DNA from: UBA1724 sp963611685
Lineage (GTDB): Bacteria > Verrucomicrobiota > Lentisphaeria > Oligosphaerales > Oligosphaeraceae
Assembly: GCA_963611685.1 (NCBI GenBank)
Contig: CAVDSU010000078.1
Location: forward strand, 1 to 10,486
Reading direction: 5' to 3'
Length of the DNA stretch: 10,486 nucleotides
A program made the position numbers and the translations under genes. Shown in pieces: positions 4,983 through 10,486 of this stretch (position 1 is its first letter; each line of letters opens with the position of its first letter). Below the pieces are notes generated by a model. That model made no database searches. It saw only the letters and a list, made by a program, of their open reading frames with translations, and had not been told where the DNA came from.

Positions 4983-6662
4983 ATGTCCATGACGGAACGC
5001 ATCCAGGTGGCCATGAAGGAGATTCCCGCCTCCCTCATCCTTCGCAACGTGCGGATTTTGCACCTCACCACGGGGGAGGTGGAAGAGAACGATATTGTTT
5101 TAGACGGCGAGGGGATGATTGCGGCGGTGGGTCGCGGCTACGAGGGGCGGCGTGTCATAGACGGCCGGGGGGCGTATGCGGTTCCCGGCTTCATCGATGC
5201 GCACTTTCATTTGGAGTCCACGCTGACGACTCCCCGGCTCTATCAGCAGAATGTGACTGCCCATGGCGTGACCACGGCGGTCTGCGATCCCCACGAATTG
5301 GCGAATGTGGTGGGCGAATCCGCCTTCGATTTCTATCTGAAGTCCGCGGAGGCCATGCGGATGTCGCTGATTGTGCGCCTCTCCTCCTGCGTGCCGGCCA
5401 CCGGACTGGAGACCAGCGGCGCCGCCATCGACGCCGCGGCGCTGGCGCGCTGGCGCGCTGCGCATCCCGAGCTGGGATTGGGCGAATTCATGAATGTTCC
5501 CGGCGTCGTCTGGAGGGATCCCGCGGTCATCCAAAAACTCCTCCCCGGCGGATTCGTGGACGGGCATTGCCCCGGCGCCAGCGGCGAGACCCTCAATGCC
5601 TACTGCTCCACCGGCATCCGCAACGACCACGAGTGCTCCACCGTGGCGGAGGCCCAGGAGAAGCTCCGCCGCGGAATGCAGATCTTCATCCGCGAGGGCA
5701 GCGCCGCCCGCAATCTGGATGCCCTCATGCCGCTGCTCACCCTGGAAAACTCCCTGCAGCTGGCCTTCTGCACCGACGACCAGTCGCCTCTGGATCGACA
5801 GGAGCGCGGACACCTCGATTCCATGATCCGCCGCGCCATCGCCGCCGGAGTCTCTCCCCTGGTGGCATATCGCGTCGCCAGCTACTCCGCTGCCCGCGGA
5901 CTGGAACTCTGGGATCGCGGACTCATCGCCCCCGGTCGCCGCGGCGACATCGTCCTGCTCTCCAATCTGGAGGAGTGCCGCATTCAGCAGGTCTTCGTGA
6001 AGGGCCTCCCCCAGGAGGAACTCTGGGACTCCGAGGACGCCGCACGCTATCCCTCTCCCGAGCCCTTCCGAAATACCGTCAAGTGCCGCGCCGTCACCGC
6101 AGCGGACTTCCCCATGCCCCCGCAAGACGACGCGAAGCGCCTCGTCATGGGCGCCAGGGACGGCGATTTGGTCACTGACCGCCTGGAGCTCTCCACCCGC
6201 GAGGCCGATGTGCTGCCTCTGGCGGTGGTGGAGCGCCATGGCCACAATGGCAATATCGCCCACGGTCTGGTCCGCGGCTTCCAGCTGAAGGGCGGCGCCA
6301 TCGCCTCCACGGTGGGACACGACAGCCACAACATCTGCGTGGTGGGCACTACCTCCCAGGCCATGGCGGACGCCGTCAATGCCCTCCGCGAAAGCCAGGG
6401 CGGATTTGTGGTGGTGTCCCCCGATGGCACGAAGACCCTCCTGCCTCTCCCGCTGGGAGGACTCTTCACCGACGCCCCCACCGACGCCCTCGTCGAGAAT
6501 CTCCGCGCCCTCCATAAGGCCGCACTGGACCTGGGATGCCCCCTCCGGGATCCCTTCCTCCAACTGGCATTCCTGCCACTCCCCGTCATCCCGCACCTGA
6601 AGCTCACGGACCGCGGACTGGTGGATGTGGACGCCTTCCGGCTCCTCCCGCCCGCCTACTGA
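4983..6662 (+). CDS. ade: Adenine deaminase
   Basis: The enzyme hydrolyses adenine to hypoxanthine and ammonia in purine salvage; it is a cytosolic binuclear-metal amidohydrolase. The 559-residue protein matches the Ade/AdeC family over its whole length. Visible metal and catalytic motifs are FIDAHFHLES (H74, H76), CDPHELANV (101-109), GEFM (E168), DGHCPG (H195), NDHE (H216) and CTDD (D265-D266). The C-terminal domain specific to adenine deaminases has VGHDSHN (444-450) and ends with VIPHLKLTDRGLVDV. An in-frame stop at 4968 limits the start to ATG 4983, 4989 or 5013; 4983 is chosen as the longest, but no Shine-Dalgarno precedes it, and a weak AGGTGG lies close to 5013. The purine permease follows after 139 nt, giving an import-and-deaminate pair. 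Confidence 0.95.
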   Translation: MSMTERIQVAMKEIPASLILRNVRILHLTTGEVEENDIVLDGEGMIAAVGRGYEGRRVIDGRGAYAVPGFIDAHFHLESTLTTPRLYQQNVTAHGVTTAVCDPHELANVVGESAFDFYLKSAEAMRMSLIVRLSSCVPATGLETSGAAIDAAALARWRAAHPELGLGEFMNVPGVVWRDPAVIQKLLPGGFVDGHCPGASGETLNAYCSTGIRNDHECSTVAEAQEKLRRGMQIFIREGSAARNLDALMPLLTLENSLQLAFCTDDQSPLDRQERGHLDSMIRRAIAAGVSPLVAYRVASYSAARGLELWDRGLIAPGRRGDIVLLSNLEECRIQQVFVKGLPQEELWDSEDAARYPSPEPFRNTVKCRAVTAADFPMPPQDDAKRLVMGARDGDLVTDRLELSTREADVLPLAVVERHGHNGNIAHGLVRGFQLKGGAIASTVGHDSHNICVVGTTSQAMADAVNALRESQGGFVVVSPDGTKTLLPLPLGGLFTDAPTDALVENLRALHKAALDLGCPLRDPFLQLAFLPLPVIPHLKLTDRGLVDVDAFRLLPPAY

Positions 6663-6668
6663 CGCACG

Positions 6669-6717
6669 CCGCACACTCCGCGACGCCTGACGCCTGAAGT
6701 CCTCGCGTGCGGTGCGG
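6669..6717 (+). terminator. Long imperfect hairpin after ade
   Basis: CCGCAC/GTGCGG (6669-6674, 6712-6717) and inner CGCGA/TCGCG (6679-6683, 6703-6707) form a two-part stem, with GACGCCT repeated twice (6682-6695) mostly in the loop. Only a CCCCCTTTT follows, so termination may be partial. It probably separates or tunes expression of ade and the permease. Confidence 0.4.
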
Positions 6718-6751
6718 GAACCCCCTTTTGCCTTCCGATCCAAGCCTCCCG

Positions 6752-6773
6752 TTTTTTTCTTTTTTCTTTTTTT
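6752..6773 (+). other. T-rich tract before the permease
   Basis: Twenty-two bases read T7-C-T6-C-T7. A CGGGA/TCCCG pairing (6715-6719 with 6747-6751) could place it after a large-loop terminator, or it may be upstream-element DNA for a promoter. The permease Shine-Dalgarno starts about 20 nt later. The roughly 7-bp spacing of the C interruptions echoes the other tracts but may be chance. Confidence 0.4.
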
Positions 6774-6801
6774 ACAACCAACACACAATCAAGGAGAGTC
6801 C

Positions 6802-8205
6802 ATGTCCGACTTCTTCAAACTGCAAGAGAACAAGACCACCGCGGGTCGCGAAATGCTGGCCGGCGTCACCACCTTCCTCGCCATGGCGTACATCCTGGCG
6901 GTGAACCCGAACATCCTGGGCGCCACCGGCATGCCCACGGGCGGCGTCTTTGTGGCAACCGCCATCGCCTCCTTCATCGGCACCTGCTTCATGGCATTCT
7001 TCGCCAACTACCCCTTCGCGTTGGCTCCGGGAATGGGCCTGAATGCCTACTTCGCCTACACCGTGGTGCTGGGCATGGGATACTCCTGGCAGATCGCGCT
7101 GCTGGCGGTCTTTGTCGAGGGCATCATCTTCCTGATCCTCTCTCTGACCAAGGTCCGCGAGGCCATCTTCAACAGCATTCCCCTGAGCCTGAAGGCCGCC
7201 ATCAGCGTGGGCATCGGACTCTTCATCGCCTTCATCGCTCTGCAGGGCGCACACATCATCGTGGACAACCCCGCCACGCTGCTCTCTCTGCAGAACTTCA
7301 ATAGCAGCAACATGAACAACCACGGCATCTGCGCCGTGCTGGCCATCCTGGGCACCATCATCACCGGCTGGATGATCGCCAAGGGCGTCCGCGGCTCCAT
7401 CCTGCTGGGCATCCTGCTCACCTGGATCCTGGGCATCATCTGCCAGCTCGTTGGACTCTATGTGGTGAACCCCGAGCTGGGCTGCTACAGCCTCATCCCC
7501 TCTCTCTCCTTCAGCACCTTCACCCAGTCCTTCAAGGACTTCGCCGCCATCTTCGGAAGCTGCTTCGACTCCGCACAGTGGACTCTCCGCGGCTCCGAGA
7601 CCACCGGCTTCGGACTGCTCAAGTCCCTGGACTTCGTGGTCGTGATCTTCGCCTTCATGTTCGTTGATATCTTCGATACCCTGGGCACCCTCATCGGCGT
7701 CTCCACCAAGGCCGGAATGCTCGACAAGGAAGGCAAGCTGCCCCGCATCAAGGGCGCGCTGCTCTCCGACGCCCTGGCGACCTCCATGGGCGCCATCCTG
7801 GGCACCTCCACCGTCACCACCTTCGTGGAATCCGCCTCTGGCGTCTCCGAGGGCGGACGCACCGGTCTCACCGCGCTGACCACCGCGTTCCTCTTCCTCA
7901 TCGCCATCATCTTCGCACCCATCTTCCTGGCAATCCCCGGCTTCGCCACCGCCCCCGCACTCATCATCGTGGGCTTCTACATGTTCTCCGGCGTGGCGCA
8001 GATCGCCTTCGACGACTACCTGAACTCCATCCCCTGCTACCTGGCGATCCTGGTCATGCCCATGGCATACAGCATCTCCGAGGGCATCTGCGCTGGCGTG
8101 ATCAGCTGGACCATCCTGAACTTCTTCTCCAGCCGCCGCAAGGACATCAGCCCCATCATGTATGTGCTGACCATCCTCTTCCTGGCCAAGTACGTGGTGC
8201 TCTAG
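6802..8205 (+). CDS. NCS2-family purine permease (AzgA/PbuG type)
   Basis: This is an inner-membrane proton-coupled importer for purine bases; the AzgA-like branch usually carries hypoxanthine, guanine or adenine. From ATG 6802 it has 467 residues with about 12 to 14 membrane segments. The start is chosen over upstream in-frame ATGs because AAGGAGAG (6791-6798) precedes it and MSDFFKLQENKTTAGREMLAG is the normal family beginning. Family motifs: FANYPFALAPGMGLNAYFAY (67-86), FVDIFDTLGT (287-296) in the substrate-binding region, and FVESASGVSEGGRTG (341-355). Gene order after ade argues for adenine as a substrate, although specificity within the family is not reliably read from sequence. Codon use is strongly C-biased like fucO, hinting at high expression. 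Confidence 0.95.
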   Translation: MSDFFKLQENKTTAGREMLAGVTTFLAMAYILAVNPNILGATGMPTGGVFVATAIASFIGTCFMAFFANYPFALAPGMGLNAYFAYTVVLGMGYSWQIALLAVFVEGIIFLILSLTKVREAIFNSIPLSLKAAISVGIGLFIAFIALQGAHIIVDNPATLLSLQNFNSSNMNNHGICAVLAILGTIITGWMIAKGVRGSILLGILLTWILGIICQLVGLYVVNPELGCYSLIPSLSFSTFTQSFKDFAAIFGSCFDSAQWTLRGSETTGFGLLKSLDFVVVIFAFMFVDIFDTLGTLIGVSTKAGMLDKEGKLPRIKGALLSDALATSMGAILGTSTVTTFVESASGVSEGGRTGLTALTTAFLFLIAIIFAPIFLAIPGFATAPALIIVGFYMFSGVAQIAFDDYLNSIPCYLAILVMPMAYSISEGICAGVISWTILNFFSSRRKDISPIMYVLTILFLAKYVVL

Positions 8206-8222
8206 CAGCCTAGTTCCCACAG

Positions 8223-8275
8223 GTCCGGACGCCGGCGGAGGAGCCTCTTCTCCGGCGCCCGGACTCTCCGATTTT
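8223..8275 (+). terminator. Strong hairpin between the permease and the HD-CoaD fusion gene
   Basis: Arms GTCCGG/CCGGAC (8223-8228, 8259-8264) and CGCCGG/CCGGCG (8230-8235, 8252-8257), one A-C mismatch between them, make a 13-position stem with a 16-nt loop. Four T occur 8 nt later (8272-8275). It may end most permease transcripts or protect their 3' ends. The next ATG is 11 nt beyond. Confidence 0.5.
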
Positions 8276-8286
8276 CCAAGCAGTCT

Positions 8287-9450
8287 ATGACGCTCCATCC
8301 CTTCCAGCAGTCCCTGGCTACGCCCCGCTTTCTGGGCGTGGAGAATGCGGATGCCCTGAAGACCGAGCTCCGGCAGATTTTGACGGAATCGGACGCCTTT
8401 GGATTGGATTGGGATGGCGCGTGGCTGGAGAAGGTCTTTGCGGCCTACCAGCAACCCCATCGATATTTTCACAATTTGAGCCATTTGCGGGAGGTGTGCC
8501 GGCTGGTGCTCCGGTTGGGGCTGGCGAAGCGCTCCACCACGGAGCTGCTGCTTTCGGCGCTCTTCCACGACGTCTACTGGTTCCCGCAGTGCAAGCGCAA
8601 CGAGGCGCATTCCGCGGAGGCCTTCGATCTGCTGCGGCCCTCGCTGGGAGCGGAGCTCCCCGAGTCCTCGGTGAAGACGATCCACCAGGTGATCCTCTCC
8701 TCAAAGGGCCAGAAGCCCGTCAGCGAGCGCGCGGTCAAATTCCACGAATGCGACTGCCAGGTGCTGCTCCATGGCAGCCCCGTGGATCTGCTTGCCTACG
8801 AATTCCAGATCTTCCGCGAATTCCAGTATCTGAGCATCGAGGACTACCGGAAGGGGCGCGCCAGCTTCTTCGAGCGCTTCAGCCGACGCTTCCCCGAGTG
8901 CCGCAAGAATATGCGCTTCCTCATTGAATATCTGGAGCGCCGACGCCCCCGCGTGGGAATCTACGCCGGATCCTTCAATCCCTTCCATATCGGACATCTC
9001 TCGATCCTCCAGAAGGCGGAGCTCATGTTCGACAAGGTCATTGTGGCGGTGGGCGTCAATCCCGAAAAGGGCGCCTCGCCCCAGGACCGGAAGGGTCGCC
9101 GGGAGGCGGAGAAGCTGCGCGACGACACGCTTCCCTTCCACGAAGTGGTCTTTTTCGACAATCTCATGGTGGATCTCCTGGACCAGGAGTCGAAGTTCTG
9201 CGACGTGACGCTTGTGCGCGGGCTGCGCAACGGCTACGATCTGGACTACGAGACCAGCCAGCAGTGCTTCATGCAGGAGATGCGACCCGAGACCCACTCC
9301 GTCTATATCCCCTGCGACAAGGCGCTGGAGCATATCTCTTCCTCCGCACTGCGCGGACTGCGGCTCTTCGATTGCCACGGGCGCGAGGAGATCTATTTCC
9401 CCCATCTCTACGACTATTACGGCAAGAGCGTCCAGGAGCTCTTCGGCTGA
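8287..9450 (+). CDS. Fusion protein: HD-type metal-dependent phosphohydrolase + CoaD-like adenylyltransferase
   Basis: This is a 387-residue two-domain cytosolic protein. Residues about 20-218 match the predicted HD-superfamily phosphohydrolases of COG4339: PHRYFHNLSH (57-66), LFHDVYW (92-98), RNEAHSA (104-110), D156 in an ECDCQVLLHG segment, and YEFQIFREF...YRKGR. Likely metal ligands are H62 or H66, H94, D95 and D156. Residues about 222-387 form a full-length pantetheine-phosphate adenylyltransferase-like domain: GSFNPFHIGH (228-237, the HxGH nucleotidyl-transfer motif), NPEK (K261), VRGLRNGYDLDYE (310-322) and ISSSALRGL (350-358). CoaD makes dephospho-CoA from phosphopantetheine and ATP; that chemistry is inferred here. 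The HD reaction is unknown. No Shine-Dalgarno precedes the ATG and the next Met is 209, so the fusion is a single open frame. The GSFNPFH form recalls NadD too, but RGLR and ISSS favour CoaD. Confidence 0.88.
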   Translation: MTLHPFQQSLATPRFLGVENADALKTELRQILTESDAFGLDWDGAWLEKVFAAYQQPHRYFHNLSHLREVCRLVLRLGLAKRSTTELLLSALFHDVYWFPQCKRNEAHSAEAFDLLRPSLGAELPESSVKTIHQVILSSKGQKPVSERAVKFHECDCQVLLHGSPVDLLAYEFQIFREFQYLSIEDYRKGRASFFERFSRRFPECRKNMRFLIEYLERRRPRVGIYAGSFNPFHIGHLSILQKAELMFDKVIVAVGVNPEKGASPQDRKGRREAEKLRDDTLPFHEVVFFDNLMVDLLDQESKFCDVTLVRGLRNGYDLDYETSQQCFMQEMRPETHSVYIPCDKALEHISSSALRGLRLFDCHGREEIYFPHLYDYYGKSVQELFG

Positions 9451-9462
9451 TCCCCCCTCCCC

Positions 9463-10425
9463 ATGCTCGCTTGCCGGGATCTGAAAGTCTGGTATCCCAT
9501 TCGACGGGGAATCCTGAACCGCGTGGCGGGCCATGTGCGCGCCGTGGACGGCGTGAGCCTCTCGCTGAAGCCCGGCGAGACCCTGGGGCTGGTGGGCGAG
9601 TCCGGCTGCGGAAAGACTACCCTGGGACGCGCATTGGTGGGACTGGAAAAGCCCACCGACGGCGCCGTGGAGTGGAATGGCGTACCCTTCGATGCCCTCA
9701 AGGGCGAGCAACGCCGGCACGCACGACGGAATCTCCAGATGGTCTTCCAGGATCCCTTCTCCTCCCTGGATCCCCGCATGAGCGCCCTGGAGATCGTCAC
9801 CGAGGGACTGGAGGCCTACCATCTCTATAAGCCCGGCGAAAGCCGCCAGGACGCCGCGTTGCGCCTTTTGAAGGAGGTGGGGTTGGGACAGGAGGCGCTC
9901 TACCGCTATCCACACGAATTCTCCGGCGGACAGCGCCAGCGCCTCTCGATTGCGCGCGCGTTGGCGTTAGAGCCGGAGGTGCTGGTCTGCGACGAGCCGG
10001 TCTCGGCGCTGGATGTCTCGGTGCAGGCGCAGGTGATCCGGCTGTTGGCGGAACTCCAGGAGAGTCGGGGGCTCTCCTATCTCTTCATTTCCCACGATTT
10101 GAGCGTGGTGCGGCTGTTGGCGCAGCGTGTGGCGGTGATGTATCTGGGGCGTGTGGTGGAGGAGGGCGACGCCGGACAGGTGCTGGTGAATCCCCTGCAT
10201 CCCTACACGCAGGCGCTGGTCTCCGCAATCCCCATTCCCGGAAAGTCCGATCCCACCAAGAGAATATTGCTTCAGGGAGAACTCCCCAGCCCCTCCCATC
10301 CCCCAAAGGGATGCCCCTTCCATACCCGCTGCCCATACGCTGCCCCACAATGCCGGGAATGCCGCCCGGAACTCGCCTCCGTCGAAGACGGCTCCCGAAA
10401 GGTGGCGTGCAGTCGCTTCGCGTAA
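9463..10425 (+). CDS. Oligopeptide/dipeptide ABC transporter ATP-binding protein (OppF/DppF type)
   Basis: This is a cytosolic ATPase subunit that would power peptide, or nickel or sugar-peptide, import with membrane partners. The 320-residue protein is complete: DLKVWYPIRRGI near the N terminus is typical of OppF/DppF; Walker A GESGCGKT (45-52), Q-loop Q96, signature SGGQR (154-158), Walker B LVCDEP (174-179) and switch H211 are intact. The C-terminal oligopeptide extension is present (NPLHPYTQALVSAIP, 243-257), with cysteines C284, C290 and C297 in the CPFHTRC...C pattern linked in this family to an iron-sulfur cluster. It starts 12 nt after the HD-CoaD gene without its own Shine-Dalgarno, so coupled translation is likely. 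No OppA, B, C or D gene lies in the window; a repeat hairpin follows, so the unit seems to end here. Confidence 0.94.
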   Translation: MLACRDLKVWYPIRRGILNRVAGHVRAVDGVSLSLKPGETLGLVGESGCGKTTLGRALVGLEKPTDGAVEWNGVPFDALKGEQRRHARRNLQMVFQDPFSSLDPRMSALEIVTEGLEAYHLYKPGESRQDAALRLLKEVGLGQEALYRYPHEFSGGQRQRLSIARALALEPEVLVCDEPVSALDVSVQAQVIRLLAELQESRGLSYLFISHDLSVVRLLAQRVAVMYLGRVVEEGDAGQVLVNPLHPYTQALVSAIPIPGKSDPTKRILLQGELPSPSHPPKGCPFHTRCPYAAPQCRECRPELASVEDGSRKVACSRFA

Positions 10426-10449
10426 AAAAAAGGAGGAGGGAGGAAGGAG
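10424..10449 (+). repeat. A-run plus purine heptads, second copy
   Basis: Eight A starting inside the TAA stop are followed by AGGAGGA, GGGAGGA and a partial AGGAG in 7-bp phase (10431-10449). The same A-run and AGGAGGA arrangement occurs at 4412-4451 and, shorter and inverted, at about 274-288. Confidence 0.75.
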
Positions 10450-10475
10450 CCCGCCTTCGCCAAGGCTACGGCGGG
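10450..10475 (+). repeat. 26-bp hairpin repeat, copy 2
   Basis: Arms CCCGCC/GGCGGG (6 bp) enclose TTCGCCAAGGCTAC. It is the inverted partner of 248-273. It sits 24 nt after the ABC ATPase stop codon and may serve as a transcript-end structure, although no T-run follows before the window ends. Confidence 0.7.
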
Positions 10476-10486
10476 TCTGCGAGAAG

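Noticed and set aside
4628..6178. Open frame of 516 codons entering ade in another frame
   Set aside because: It begins in hairpin and heptad repeats and then reads an off-frame of adenine deaminase, giving an arginine- and proline-rich product.
6663..6801. Purine riboswitch before the permease
   Set aside because: The spacer has a GC hairpin and a T-rich tract but no aptamer core.
6772..8685. Minus-strand open frame of 637 codons across the permease and fusion gene
   Set aside because: It spans two real plus-strand genes and the intergenic hairpin, shows low-complexity residues (D, E, G, H, Q) and has no domain; it is a GC-bias artefact.

Overview
This window is a stretch of an ordinary bacterial chromosome with GC-rich genes (strong preference for C or G at third codon positions) separated by unusually elaborate, repeat-filled intergenic DNA. 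No single gene fixes the taxon. The gene set (lactaldehyde reductase, purine salvage, an Opp-type ATPase, CCA-encoding tRNA genes) fits a heterotrophic bacterium. My impression, which the window cannot prove, is a gut or sediment anaerobe of the Verrucomicrobiota/Lentisphaerota/Kiritimatiellota type.

Layout: 1-593 is gene-free and carries hairpins and repeats. 594-1745 is a FucO-type lactaldehyde reductase. Two tRNA-Leu genes follow (CAG, 1884-1970; UAG, 2051-2137), separated by a clear intrinsic terminator. 2138-2661 is gene-free and repeat-rich: an inverted partner of the repeat at 39-140, then a 13-unit heptanucleotide array. 2662-3648 is a BASS-family sodium-coupled transporter. 3692-4405 (minus strand) is an AlkD-type DNA glycosylase converging on it. 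4406-4982 is gene-free and packed with hairpins and heptad tracts. 4983-6662 is adenine deaminase, followed by an AzgA/PbuG-type purine permease (6802-8205). Next come an unusual fusion of an HD-type phosphohydrolase with a CoaD-like adenylyltransferase (8287-9450) and, 12 nt later, a complete OppF/DppF-type ABC ATPase (9463-10425). A hairpin element closes the window.

Functional links: the permease would import adenine or another purine base and the deaminase would convert adenine to hypoxanthine plus ammonia, a purine salvage pair. The HD-adenylyltransferase fusion and the OppF-like ATPase are close enough to be co-transcribed, but no shared pathway is obvious, and no other Opp subunit lies in the window.

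The most unusual signals are (1) the HD-CoaD fusion and (2) the intergenic DNA: at least five tracts of different sequence that all repeat with a 7-bp period, set between short GC-rich hairpins. Two of these hairpin-heptad-hairpin modules are recognisable inverted copies of one another about 2.3 kb apart. These look like a family of modular intergenic repeats.
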